Source: ANME-2 cluster archaeon (GTDB lineage Archaea; Halobacteriota; Methanosarcinia; Methanosarcinales; Methanocomedenaceae). From it: a stretch of 39,611 nt of DNA. The translations under genes were made by a program, and so were the position numbers. Below are positions 26,245 through 34,583 of this stretch, in pieces (position 1 is the first letter of the stretch; every line of letters starts with the position of its first letter). The notes beneath the pieces were generated by a model. That model ran no database searches. It had not been told where the DNA came from and worked only from the letters and a program-made list of their open reading frames with translations. Location of the stretch: contig JAHYIS010000026.1 of the NCBI GenBank assembly GCA_019429385.1, positions 1 through 39,611 on the forward strand. Direction: 5' to 3'.

Positions 26245-27246
26245 TTATCGCCTCCTTCCCTGGAGCTTGTACGTAATACGGTCCACATCACTGGCCTCTT
26301 CCACCCGTATATCCCTGCCTGTATAGGAAAGGAACACATCATCCAGGGTCGGCCTGTGCAGGTCAACGGACAGGATAGGGATCCCTGCCTCAGCAGCGAG
26401 CTTCAGTAAATGGGGTATCTGGTGAGTTCCGTCAGGTACGGTGATCTGGACCATGTTATCTTTGAAGTGTACACTACCTGCACTTCCGTTCCTGTCATAC
26501 AGGTCACACAGTAATGATGCCTGGATGTCATTTTCCGTACCCAGTCCGACCACATCCCCTCCCAGTGCATTTTTCAGGTGTTCGGGGGTGTCCAGGGCCT
26601 TGATGCCACCATGATCGATTATCGCTATTCGCTTGCATAACTGGTCAGCTTCTTCCATATAATGGGTGGTAAGCATTATCGTAACATTCTCTTCGCGGTT
26701 CAGGCGCCTGATATAGTCCCAGATATGGTTGCGTGTCTGCGGGTCCAGTCCCAGCGTAGGCTCGTCCAGGAACAGTACTCTTGGATGGTGCATCAGTCCC
26801 CGGGCGATTTCCAGCCGTCTCATCATGCCGCCGCTATAGGTCTTGACCAGCACTTCGGCCTTGTTGTCCAGTTCCACAAGTTCCAGCACTTCGCTGATTC
26901 TCTGTTTTCGCATTTTTCCGGACAACCCGTACAGGCGGCCGTGCAGGTCCAGGTTCTCTCTGCCTGTTAATCTGTCGTCCAGTGTCGTACCCTGGAACAC
27001 CACTCCAATGTTCTGCCTGACCCTGGATGGGTTTGCTCTGACGTCAATACCCCATACTTCAGCCCTGCCGTTACTTGGAGGTATCATGGTTGACAGCATG
27101 TTGATGAATGTGGTCTTGCCTGCACCATTGGGTCCGAGCAGCCCGAAAAGTTCACCATGCTCTATCTTGATGCTGATTTTATCTACTGCTACCAGGTCAT
27201 CGAATCTGCGGGTAAGGTCAAATGTCTCTATGGCAGGTGTATTCAT
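26245..27246 (-). CDS. DrrA-like ABC transporter ATPase
   Basis: ATPase of 333 aa with Walker A GPNGAGKTTFINML, signature YSGGMMRRLEIARGL, Walker B VLFLDEPTLGLDP and the DrrA-type C-terminal LHRPTLDDVFLSYTGRDIR. It energises the permease immediately downstream. A TATA-like CTTATATA lies 25-32 bp before the ATG, consistent with a short or absent leader. It is divergent from the FecR-like secreted protein. Confidence 0.92.
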   Translation of the reverse strand: MNTPAIETFDLTRRFDDLVAVDKISIKIEHGELFGLLGPNGAGKTTFINMLSTMIPPSNGRAEVWGIDVRANPSRVRQNIGVVFQGTTLDDRLTGRENLDLHGRLYGLSGKMRKQRISEVLELVELDNKAEVLVKTYSGGMMRRLEIARGLMHHPRVLFLDEPTLGLDPQTRNHIWDYIRRLNREENVTIMLTTHYMEEADQLCKRIAIIDHGGIKALDTPEHLKNALGGDVVGLGTENDIQASLLCDLYDRNGSAGSVHFKDNMVQITVPDGTHQIPHLLKLAAEAGIPILSVDLHRPTLDDVFLSYTGRDIRVEEASDVDRITYKLQGRRR

Positions 27247-27270
27247 AAGCGGTACATTTTATTCTCGTTG

Positions 27271-27278
27271 TATATAAG
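27271..27278 (-). promoter_or_regulatory. Likely TATA box of the drrA-like gene
   Basis: CTTATATA on the minus strand, 25-32 bp upstream of the ATG at 27246, where an archaeal box A is expected for a nearly leaderless transcript. Confidence 0.45.
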
Positions 27279-27373
27279 AATAAGGCATGTTTCAATTGTT
27301 GTTTCATCTGTTTGAAAAAAGTTGGTAATAAATATTTATTAATCATTAGGGATATCTGGTGGAGTATCATTTA

Positions 27374-27399
27374 ACCATACATATAGCCACATCATATAA
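27374..27399 (+). promoter_or_regulatory. ACCATACATAT element and TATA-like box upstream of the FecR-like gene
   Basis: ACCATACATAT at 27374-27384 is identical to 11 nt of one of the 16-bp repeats upstream of pheS (from 37858). A TATA-like CATATAA follows at 27393-27399, about 30 bp before the TTG start. The element is thus just upstream of the inferred core promoter, as at pheS. Confidence 0.35.
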
Positions 27400-27427
27400 C
27401 CAGTACGTCAAAACGGAGTGATATTTA

Positions 27428-28633
27428 TTGAAGATTATTAGTAATGTTTTTTTGCTTTTTATCTTAATGCTATTTGTTCCCAGTGCCCTGGGAGAAGGGC
27501 AATGGATACTCACCGCAGTTGAAGAAGATATAAAAGCGGGTGTGTCCGCTGAAGAATACAACAATGATATTTCGAGTTCCATTGGTGAAATAATAATCAC
27601 CAGGGAACATTTCGGCACAAAAGGTTACGACCCCTACACCCAGATATCTATCATGACATGGAGCCAGATGCCCACTGTTATCAGGCCAGGCGAGAAAATT
27701 AATATTCAACTGGTGGTCAGGGACGGCGGCAGCACACCGGAATACCGCAATAATGGTATACTATCATTTAGCCAGGCTGGCAAGAGGGACTTTGATTTCA
27801 TTGCAAGTAAATACCGCGGCATGGAGGAAATGGTCGATTATACAATGCCGGAAGGGGAAGATGGGAATAAACTGTTCCTCAAGATCGATGGAAGTATGGG
27901 CGCGAAAGGCTTTCCTTCTGCCACCTATATTTATACATACACTTTTACCCTGGATGATATTGAGATAGTACCGTTGATAGAAGCATCAGGGGAGGTTACC
28001 CTGAATACGAATGGAGCGGTAATACCAGGAGTATCAGGAACCCTTGTTAAAGCGGGAGATGTGCTCCTATCGGGTGCTGATGGCAAAGCTGTCGTATCAG
28101 TACAAAAAGGTCAGTTTACCATGGATAAAGATACCTACGTGGGTATAATTGACCTGGATTCTATGGTATTATTCACAGGCAGATTGCACGTCACAGGTTC
28201 TCAGGAACTTGAATTAATACTCCCCGGCTCAGGGGAGGAACTGATAAATGACCAGTATTTGATATACAGGTTGAAGACCGGCCTGGATGAGATTTCCAGC
28301 GCTCTTGACTCTGGAAATGGTACAGAATTGTCTCTCATAGTGAATGATGGGGGCGAGTTCACCGTATCAATACCGGATGCCGGTACTATCAATATCTCTG
28401 TCCTGCAGGGTGGTGTCAACATGAAAAGGGGTGCCAGTACCGTGAACGCTAAAGCAGGTGAGACCATCACGGTCCAGCCAGGTAGCGAGCCACAGGTTGT
28501 TGCCGGAGTTTCACAGGATGAGTGGTGGAAGGCTGCTGAAGAGAGGAAGGCTGGCGGGAAACAGGACAGTCCGGGTTTTAGTCTTTTTTTTGCAATGACA
28601 ATGTTCTTTTTGGTACGATCTCTTAAAAAATGA
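27428..28633 (+). CDS. Secreted FecR-like surface protein with PGF-CTERM-like anchor
   Basis: 401-aa predicted cell-surface protein. Residues 1-22 are a signal peptide (hydrophobic LLFILMLFVPSALG). The N-terminal half is an unassigned beta-rich region with a MTWSQMPTVIRPGEKI stretch. Two FecR-like segments follow in the second half (GTLVKAGDVLLSGADGKAVV and LQGGVNMKRGASTVNAKAGE). The last 20 residues begin with PGF, continue as a hydrophobic helix and end in a basic RSLKK, as in PGF-CTERM signals cut by archaeosortase A. The TTG start is supported by GGAGTGAT at 27415-27422. Its partner may be the divergent ABC exporter; function unknown. Confidence 0.75.
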   Translation: MKIISNVFLLFILMLFVPSALGEGQWILTAVEEDIKAGVSAEEYNNDISSSIGEIIITREHFGTKGYDPYTQISIMTWSQMPTVIRPGEKINIQLVVRDGGSTPEYRNNGILSFSQAGKRDFDFIASKYRGMEEMVDYTMPEGEDGNKLFLKIDGSMGAKGFPSATYIYTYTFTLDDIEIVPLIEASGEVTLNTNGAVIPGVSGTLVKAGDVLLSGADGKAVVSVQKGQFTMDKDTYVGIIDLDSMVLFTGRLHVTGSQELELILPGSGEELINDQYLIYRLKTGLDEISSALDSGNGTELSLIVNDGGEFTVSIPDAGTINISVLQGGVNMKRGASTVNAKAGETITVQPGSEPQVVAGVSQDEWWKAAEERKAGGKQDSPGFSLFFAMTMFFLVRSLKK

Positions 28634-28667
28634 TCTGAATGAGTTATTCAGAGAAAATCATGCTAAA

Positions 28668-30104
28668 TCAGGAAAGACCTTTCCAGCAATGAGGGTCCTG
28701 AGCGAGCAGATTTCCAGATAATGCATATGCAGCAGCTCGACAACCGCCCTGACAATAGTGTGGAATATATTCACAATTACTACATTTTCCTTCCAGCCTG
28801 TTATTGTCCAAATTTCGAAAAATATCTAAAATGTCCGAATGATACCAGATATCCTGCAAACGTGTTTTACGAATATTACCGGCAATCAGGTCAATGAAAA
28901 ACGGACATGGCAATACATCACCTGTGGGAGTTATTACCAGATGTGATGTACCCGCAGAACAACCAACCTGGGAAGCAGATGAGATGGTATTTCGTCGATA
29001 TCCAAAACAGGGTTCATTTAACCAGGGAAATATACCATCTATCTGTAAATCAATATTTTTATCATAGTTATTTTTTATTTGCATTATTCGGTTTGCAATA
29101 TCTTTAATCTCAAGTGGTGTTATTGCCAGATCCTTATTGTTCTGTTTTCCTTTTCCAACTGGTACAAAAGGTGATGCTTTAAAGGAAGAGGCACCGCACT
29201 CAAGTGCCAATCCAATAAGCTGTTCGATTTCATTGATATTGTATTTTGTGATAGCAGTGCTCATAATTGTCCAGTAGCCAGCAGCGGAAAATGATTTCAA
29301 GGCTGAAACCGCTTTTACAAAAGAATTATTGCTTCCTCGAAAAGCATTATGCGTCTGCTCAAGACCGTCAACACTTACCTGTACAGAGAATACATTCGTC
29401 TCTTTGAGCCTGTCAAGAAGAGTATCATCTACAAGAATCCCATTCGTTGATACCTTGATGCCAAAATTGTATCTTGAAGCATAGTCCACAATATCTAAAA
29501 AATCATCCCTTATAAGTGGTTCTCCACCGCCAAACGTGATATTGAATACCTTCAATTCTGCCAATTCATCGATGATTTTTTTTACCTCTTCCAGGGACAT
29601 TTCATTCTGTTCCTGCTTCCCTGCGTTGACAAGGCAGTGTTTGCAGCTTAAATTACATTCATTCGTTAGCTCCCATAACACTGATAGAGGTGCACTGAGA
29701 ATATTTTTTTCAGGTATGTGGTTCAGGATGGCTGAACTATTCGATGAGGAAAGAGAATAATTTGAACTAACAGGAAATTCCTTTATTGAACCTTTTTCTG
29801 TTTTTAAATGAATCGCACGACTCCTTTCAAAAATCGTACATGCTTCTATAACGTACTGTTGTGCCAGGTTGTTTGGAAGAGAGAATTCCTGTAAGATTAT
29901 ATCTTTGATCTCATTTATTGAAAAATATCCATTACAGTGTTCCAGGATGCGCAACTCAATATTATTTATGGGGATTTCTTTAAAAAGATACGGATTAAAT
30001 AAAAAACCGCCTACTCGCTCTTTTCTAAATACGATAAAAGAATACAGGACAGGGATTGCTTCCCCATCCTTGTCATCGTAATTTACCGGGAAGGTACTTC
30101 CCAT
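28668..30104 (-). CDS. PqqD-like/radical SAM/SPASM peptide-maturase-like enzyme
   Basis: 478-aa enzyme in three parts. Residues about 15-105 resemble a PqqD-type peptide recognition domain (VGGFLFNPYLFKEIP, ELRILEHCNGYFSINEIKD). The radical SAM core has CNLSCKHC at 150-157 and NITFGGGEPLIRDDFLDIV. The SPASM region near the C-terminus has GCSAGTSHLVITPTGDVLPC and CSNCEYIPHYCQGGCRAAAY for two auxiliary Fe-S clusters. Such enzymes usually modify ribosomally made peptides, for instance with thioether or C-C links. It lies 3 nt after the Cys-repeat peptidase, in the same frame, with GGAG 9 nt before its ATG. The substrate is probably the tail of that neighbour (inference). Confidence 0.85.
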   Translation of the reverse strand: MGSTFPVNYDDKDGEAIPVLYSFIVFRKERVGGFLFNPYLFKEIPINNIELRILEHCNGYFSINEIKDIILQEFSLPNNLAQQYVIEACTIFERSRAIHLKTEKGSIKEFPVSSNYSLSSSNSSAILNHIPEKNILSAPLSVLWELTNECNLSCKHCLVNAGKQEQNEMSLEEVKKIIDELAELKVFNITFGGGEPLIRDDFLDIVDYASRYNFGIKVSTNGILVDDTLLDRLKETNVFSVQVSVDGLEQTHNAFRGSNNSFVKAVSALKSFSAAGYWTIMSTAITKYNINEIEQLIGLALECGASSFKASPFVPVGKGKQNNKDLAITPLEIKDIANRIMQIKNNYDKNIDLQIDGIFPWLNEPCFGYRRNTISSASQVGCSAGTSHLVITPTGDVLPCPFFIDLIAGNIRKTRLQDIWYHSDILDIFRNLDNNRLEGKCSNCEYIPHYCQGGCRAAAYALSGNLLAQDPHCWKGLS

Positions 30105-30107
30105 GCC

Positions 30108-31061
30108 CTATTTCTCCAATCGGATTTTTCTCTCCAGCTGTGTTAAAGGTTTTGTGTATGGTAGCTCCTGCCATTCCAATTCATTATCTAACACGGGACC
30201 TGCCGAACATCTATCCAAAATATTCGGGCCGGCATTACATGCTAATAACGGAAGGCTTCTACAGAGAACCATCGAATCCGGAAGACCTGTCCTGCAATGC
30301 AATGTCATATCCGGAAGACCTGTCCTGCAATGCAATGTCATATCAGGAAGACCTGTCCTGCAATGAAGCACAGCAGGACATGCAGTAGCATCTCCCGAAC
30401 CCAGCATTACAAAACAATCTCTGTCATGCAAAGCCCAATTTGCAGCAAACACGTCTCCACTCGCTATCAGGTTATTGTAAAGGTCAGTATACGCCGCGAT
30501 ACCTGCATCATATGCCTGAGATACGCTCTTGCATTCAAGCAGGGCATAGTTTGCAGCATTTGAAGCTTCTCCAAATTCATCTTGATGATCAATCACAAAA
30601 ACGTGATTCTCATCATAACCCAGATAGCTGATAGCACCGTTGGTTATTGCCAGCGGACCAAGTCCGGATGCTGATTGACATGAAACTGTGCTGGCAATAC
30701 GGTTTGATAAAATCCCCACGTTCGCACTGTCAATTGCAGGTTCGAGAATGTCTGCTTCCTGGCCCCATAAGGTAAACGAACTGCCATGATCATAATGAAT
30801 GACCAGATTTGGTTTGATCTCGTTTATCTTACTTTCAACATTTTCACGTGTGGCATTATTTATAGCCAGGTCTGTTACCTGCCAGCCAAGGTTTAATGCT
30901 CTTTGTTTTACATTTCCTGCCCATATGTAAGAACCCAATTCGGTGTAAGCATCGTTTGGCTTTTTTGGACGTATCAACAGAAGCTTCTTTGTACCAACGA
31001 ATGGAAACAGTTTATGGATTGCGATTTCGCTTATCTTTTCATAAAGCAATTTTTCAGCCAT
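30108..31061 (-). CDS. Caspase/gingipain-like (clan CD) cysteine peptidase with Cys-repeat tail
   Basis: 317-aa protein. The N-terminal domain (1 to about 225) has a clan CD layout: strand LVIHYDHGSSFTLWG with candidate catalytic His92, then STVSCQSASGLGPLAITNGA with candidate Cys128, followed by ISYLGYDE. The C-terminal 91 residues are different: three repeats of an 11-residue unit with core LHCRTGLPD, a degenerate fourth (VLCRSLP), then ACNAGP and RCSAGP, seven cysteines in all. No signal peptide. The ATG at 31061 is set by GAGGAGGGG (31068-31076 on minus) and overlaps the preceding stop by 1 nt (TGATG). Self-processing or acting as substrate of the adjacent radical SAM enzyme is inferred. 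The stop is TAG. Confidence 0.75.
   Translation of the reverse strand: MAEKLLYEKISEIAIHKLFPFVGTKKLLLIRPKKPNDAYTELGSYIWAGNVKQRALNLGWQVTDLAINNATRENVESKINEIKPNLVIHYDHGSSFTLWGQEADILEPAIDSANVGILSNRIASTVSCQSASGLGPLAITNGAISYLGYDENHVFVIDHQDEFGEASNAANYALLECKSVSQAYDAGIAAYTDLYNNLIASGDVFAANWALHDRDCFVMLGSGDATACPAVLHCRTGLPDMTLHCRTGLPDMTLHCRTGLPDSMVLCRSLPLLACNAGPNILDRCSAGPVLDNELEWQELPYTKPLTQLERKIRLEK
30277..30365 (-). repeat. 33-bp tandem repeats encoding LHCRTGLPDMT units
   Basis: Three copies begin at 30277, 30310 and 30343 on the plus strand, exactly 33 bp apart. Each contains GGAAGACCTGTCCTGCAATG; the third differs by one base in its first five and diverges after 30365. They keep the reading frame of the peptidase and add one Cys each. 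The near identity shows recent expansion or active homogenisation. Confidence 0.9.
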
Positions 31062-31753
31062 CACAATCCCCTCCTCTTTTTTGAAAGTTCTAGCCGTCCT
31101 TTGTCAAGCGTCCTGGTGACCATCCTTCCGATATCAGTATCTTTTTTCACTTCTTCCAATAGCTGGTTTGGCGTGTAACTATGAACTCCCATTATCAGGT
31201 ATGGTTCGTCACGCTTTTGTGATGCCATCTTTCCTATCCACTGCTCGACATCATCAAGTATAAGTTTCTTTTTTAAATTTGCCTCCTCAGCATACCGTTT
31301 TTCATACGAGTTATTAATTTCATCTGCATTCTTAGGCATTATATTCTCCATCCTTTTGATTGATCTTTCTGGTATATCTACTACAAATTCTTCAACTTTA
31401 TCAGCCTTATATCTCACCTGATCTTCAGTTGTATGAATTATATTTCCGTCTGGATTTTTGATCCTTAGATAAAGATCTGGCTTTGTGTCAAGATAAGCGT
31501 CCTTAAAATCGACCTCATCGTAAAATATCTCGAATTTTCCATCCTGGTCTGTAATAACAGAACCCAATCGGTCATCACATTTATAATCTTTATCCACGGG
31601 CTCAACAATTAAACCTTGGAGAGGTTCTTTGTTTTCCAAAGTCCTTACTTTCCCGAATATTCTAAATCTTTCATCACGATTTATTTCAGCACCTCCTATA
31701 GCAAAGTAATACTTCACACCGTGCGTTTTGAGATGAAAGAAAGAGTTATTCAC
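31061..31753 (-). CDS. Transthyretin-fold protein, first gene of the peptidase/radical SAM operon
   Basis: 230-aa protein without a clear signal peptide. Residues about 28-128 form a transthyretin/prealbumin-like beta domain (FRIFGKVRTLENKEPLQGL, LGSVITDQDGKFEIFYDE, PDLYLRIKNPDGNIIHT). A charged helical stretch follows at about 130-170. The last 45 residues contain a separate motif (PYLIMGVHSYTPNQLLEEV, then DTDIGRM) that I do not recognise. It heads the three-gene operon with a TATA-like box about 60 bp upstream of its ATG and ends in a TGATG overlap with the peptidase. It may be a partner, carrier or target; function unknown. Confidence 0.65.
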   Translation of the reverse strand: MNNSFFHLKTHGVKYYFAIGGAEINRDERFRIFGKVRTLENKEPLQGLIVEPVDKDYKCDDRLGSVITDQDGKFEIFYDEVDFKDAYLDTKPDLYLRIKNPDGNIIHTTEDQVRYKADKVEEFVVDIPERSIKRMENIMPKNADEINNSYEKRYAEEANLKKKLILDDVEQWIGKMASQKRDEPYLIMGVHSYTPNQLLEEVKKDTDIGRMVTRTLDKGRLELSKKRRGL

Positions 31754-31813
31754 ATATTCTACGTTGGATTAAGTGAATACTCCAACTAACCAAAAATCAA
31801 TATGGGACGAAAC

Positions 31814-31821
31814 ATATATAA
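31814..31821 (-). promoter_or_regulatory. Likely TATA box of the three-gene operon
   Basis: TTATATAT on the minus strand within an AT-rich block, 61-68 bp before the ATG at 31753. It would give a leader of about 35-40 nt. It is the most box A-like sequence in the 188-bp gap between proS and this operon. No ribosome site is visible before the ATG. Confidence 0.4.
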
Positions 31822-31942
31822 TATTTTCTGTTTTAGAGGCACCAAAACCCCTTTTGTATTATTATCAGGTATGATTCCTGTATCTGACAGGTCATGAGCA
31901 ATTCTTAAGGTTAGATATCACGGATAGAAAATAATCTGGTTT

Positions 31943-33412
31943 TCAATACGTTCGCGCCATCAACACCACAATATCAGTGGGTTTGCCGCAGATGGGGCAC
32001 GTACCATTGCCCCTGCCCAGTGCCGGGTCTTCAGGTTCCCCAAGTATGCCCGCACCTACGATCTCTTCCATCTCCAACCCACACGAGCGCTCACCACACC
32101 ATGCTATCCGGGCAATACCTGTCCGGATATGATCCTTAACTTCATCCAGGTCAGTGCACAATGTTATCCGGCTTTGAAGCGATTCTGTTGCTGCATCATA
32201 CAATTTCTGCCGCATTTCCTCTAATGATCTGTCAATCTCATGCAATACCGTATCTTGTGGCACAGATGTCTTAACTCCATCACGCCTTGCCATGACCACA
32301 ACATTATTCTTGAGGTCGCGTGGACCGATCTCGATACGGACTGGCACACCCTTTAACTCCCACTTGTAGTACTTGGCACCGGGCCGCGCATCACTATCAT
32401 CAATAACCACCCGCAAACCGGCCCGCCTGAGGGTATCTGCCAGGTCGTTACATGCTGAGAGTACTGCCTCGTCCTTACCGAACAGGATCGGAATGATGAC
32501 TATCTGGGTGGGTGCAACCTCAGGCGGCAGGATGAGTCCTTTATTGTCACCATGAATGGATATCATGGCCGCAATACAGCGCTCACTGATACCATAACAG
32601 GTCTGGTGTGCCAGTACCTGTTCACCCTGCGGGTCCTCGTAGGTGATATCGAACGTCTTCGCGAAATTATCCCCGAGGTGATGTGCGGTACCCACCTGCA
32701 AGGTCTTGCCGTCAGGCATCAGGGCATCCACTGCCATAGTATAATCGGCGCCCGGGAACTTGTCCCAGTCGGGCCGCTTGCTCACTATGGTAGGTACAGC
32801 CAGACGAGTATAGAACTGCTGGTAGATACGCGTGGCCTCCCTGACCTGCGCCGCAGCACCGTCCCATGTGGCGTGCACGGTATGTGCCTCCTTGAACGAG
32901 GTGATCTCCCGCAATCGTATCAGGGGACGGGTGTGTTTGGTCTCGTACCGGAAGGTATTGACTATCTGGTAAATAAGCAGCGGCAAATCGGAATGTGAGC
33001 GCACCCATAATTTATACATGGGATATATGGCTGTCTCGCTGGTAGGTCGTAACGCCAGTTTCACATCCAGGGGAGTGGTCCCACCATGGGTCACCCAGTA
33101 AACCTCATCCTCGAACCCTTTGATATGCTCGGCTTCTTTCATGAACTCATGTTCCGGAATGAGCAACGGGAACATTGCCTCGACATGACCGGTAGTATCA
33201 AGCAGTTCCCGTATTATGGAATATACCTTGCTGCGAATGGAAAAACCAAACGGGTTCCACACATATAATCCCTTCACAGGATAGCGCACATCCATAATTT
33301 CGGCTACCTGCAGCAGTTCATTGTACCATTCACTAAAATCCGATTTCAGAGGGAGGGTCTTTGATCCCTCGTTCTTGCTTGCTTTTTCCTGTGAACTGGA
33401 TGGGTCGGTCAT
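31943..33412 (-). CDS. proS: Prolyl-tRNA synthetase, archaeal/eukaryotic type
   Basis: Charges tRNA-Pro. The 489-aa class II synthetase has [20 protein letters not shown], motif 2 [33 protein letters not shown], and the anticodon-binding domain ([34 protein letters not shown]). The archaeal C-terminal zinc domain has [12 protein letters not shown] and CPICGKPT and ends in the family-typical Tyr. The N-terminal 20 residues are a low-complexity extension. The ATG at 33412 lacks a ribosome site and may be leaderless. Confidence 0.97.
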   Translation of the reverse strand: MTDPSSSQEKASKNEGSKTLPLKSDFSEWYNELLQVAEIMDVRYPVKGLYVWNPFGFSIRSKVYSIIRELLDTTGHVEAMFPLLIPEHEFMKEAEHIKGFEDEVYWVTHGGTTPLDVKLALRPTSETAIYPMYKLWVRSHSDLPLLIYQIVNTFRYETKHTRPLIRLREITSFKEAHTVHATWDGAAAQVREATRIYQQFYTRLAVPTIVSKRPDWDKFPGADYTMAVDALMPDGKTLQVGTAHHLGDNFAKTFDITYEDPQGEQVLAHQTCYGISERCIAAMISIHGDNKGLILPPEVAPTQIVIIPILFGKDEAVLSACNDLADTLRRAGLRVVIDDSDARPGAKYYKWELKGVPVRIEIGPRDLKNNVVVMARRDGVKTSVPQDTVLHEIDRSLEEMRQKLYDAATESLQSRITLCTDLDEVKDHIRTGIARIAWCGERSCGLEMEEIVGAGILGEPEDPALGRGNGTCPICGKPTDIVVLMARTY

Positions 33413-33456
33413 ATAAAGGTTTTAGAAGGTGGGTAAAGTGATATTATTTTCGGTTC

Positions 33457-34017
33457 TTACCAAATGATCTGGCCTGTTTTTCGTTCCATTTCCCGCACCA
33501 TTTTCTGGTAGTTCATCAAGAGAGGGCCGTTCCATGAATATTCGAATTCCTGTATCATCTCACCAAGCTGCGCAAGTTCTTCCTTATCCAGACCCTGTTT
33601 CAATATCTTGAACACAGCCTCATCCTCCCCTTCAAAAATAGGCCTTACTTCTTCTATGAAGGTAAGACCATTCTCAACGATCTTCGCAGCCACGCTCATA
33701 TCACCTGAAGCATAGGCTTCCATAACGGCAAGGATGTTATCTATATATTCAAAACTGTTATTATAATCATTTAAATAAGATTCGAGAGCCGTCTTTAAAT
33801 CTGTTTTTCCCATACTATCCAGATACGGCAGGATTATATTCATTTCTTTCCCGCAATGGTACTCATTGGCACATTCCGCGAGCATACCGATATTTGTCAT
33901 TATCAACTCTGGAGAAACTTTTATACCGTTCTCCAGACCTTCGATAAGTTTATCAAATATATCCACTACTCTTTCAATTACTCTGTGTTCATCCATTAAT
34001 TGTTTAACAGGGTCCAT
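33457..34017 (-). CDS. Hemerythrin-like (HHE) protein, incomplete metal ligands
   Basis: Four-helix protein of 186 aa. Recognisable parts are MDEHRVIERVVDIFDKLIEG at the start and EYHCGKEMNIILPYL near residue 57, matching the first two HHE helices. The expected His in helix 3 is replaced by an Asn-rich YLNDYNNSFEY, and the C-terminal His/Glu element reads EEVRPIFEGEDEAVFKI. It may bind a different metal set or have lost O2/NO binding. AGGTGA at 34023-34028 (minus) fixes the ATG at 34017 rather than the GTG at 34026. Single gene between proS and the divergent VTT gene. Confidence 0.7.
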   Translation of the reverse strand: MDPVKQLMDEHRVIERVVDIFDKLIEGLENGIKVSPELIMTNIGMLAECANEYHCGKEMNIILPYLDSMGKTDLKTALESYLNDYNNSFEYIDNILAVMEAYASGDMSVAAKIVENGLTFIEEVRPIFEGEDEAVFKILKQGLDKEELAQLGEMIQEFEYSWNGPLLMNYQKMVREMERKTGQIIW

Positions 34018-34112
34018 ATAGTTCACCTAAATATTATGTGTCATCTTCATAATCTACAAGTGATATAAAATATAGGTACCATTGACAGACTTCAAAACGT
34101 TCGAGGATACCG

Positions 34113-34574
34113 TTGATTGAAAATATCGTAACACCCGGAACTTATTTTGGCATCTTTGTGTTTTCATGTATTGCCAGCAGCATGCTCCCCATATTCCTGG
34201 AACCTGTTGTGGCAGGTCTTCCGGCAATGGGATTCCCACTCATGCCCACGGTGCTGGTGGTCTCTGCCGGTGCAACCCTGGGAAGTCTCACGACGTATTT
34301 CATTGGCAGGGGAAGCGAGGCCATAGCCGAGCGGTTCAACAAAGGTGGGATTGGAGAAAGACTTCACGGCTGGTTCAATATGCATGAATGGATAGGCATT
34401 ACCGTGGTATTCCTGGGTGCCCTGACGCCGTTCCCTTTTGAGGTGGTCACGTTCGTGGCAGGATTCTCCCGCTTCCCGGTACGGTTGTACACGTTAGGGT
34501 GTTTTCTGGGCAAACTGGCAAAGTTTGTTATCCTCATGCTGTTCGGGAATGCATTGCTTTCCTATTTCGTCTGA
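34113..34574 (+). CDS. Small VTT/DedA-like (YqaA-type) membrane protein
   Basis: Integral membrane protein of 153 aa. The hallmark of the VTT/SNARE-associated family is ATLGSLTTYFIGRGSEAIAE followed by a short charged segment and WIGITVVFLGALTPFPFEVV, with FLGKLAKFVILMLFG at the end. About four hydrophobic segments are visible. Bacterial relatives act as lipid scramblases or transporters; here unknown. It is a TTG start at 34113 with GAGGA at 34103-34107. It converges with the ABC permease at 34584. Confidence 0.75.
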   Translation: MIENIVTPGTYFGIFVFSCIASSMLPIFLEPVVAGLPAMGFPLMPTVLVVSAGATLGSLTTYFIGRGSEAIAERFNKGGIGERLHGWFNMHEWIGITVVFLGALTPFPFEVVTFVAGFSRFPVRLYTLGCFLGKLAKFVILMLFGNALLSYFV

Positions 34575-34583
34575 ACTACCGGT

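Noticed and set aside
30102-30110. The peptidase and radical SAM genes are in the same frame, separated by TAG GGC, so TAG read as pyrrolysine would fuse them.
   Set aside because: TAG is an ordinary stop here: the SLH gene (TAG TAA), the acyltransferase, this peptidase and the ABC ATPase at 35769 all end in it, whereas pyrrolysine users tend to avoid TAG. The radical SAM gene also has its own GGAG site and ATG. The ABC pair at 35763-35771 shows the same TAG-codon-ATG layout by chance.
30277-30365. CRISPR array.
   Set aside because: The 33-bp copies are contiguous, without spacers, and keep a reading frame.
31754-31942. Short Cys-containing reading frame (about 20 codons, minus strand) upstream of the three-gene operon as a precursor peptide.
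   Set aside because: No ribosome binding site, ends before the operon's TATA-like box and has no repeat or leader features.
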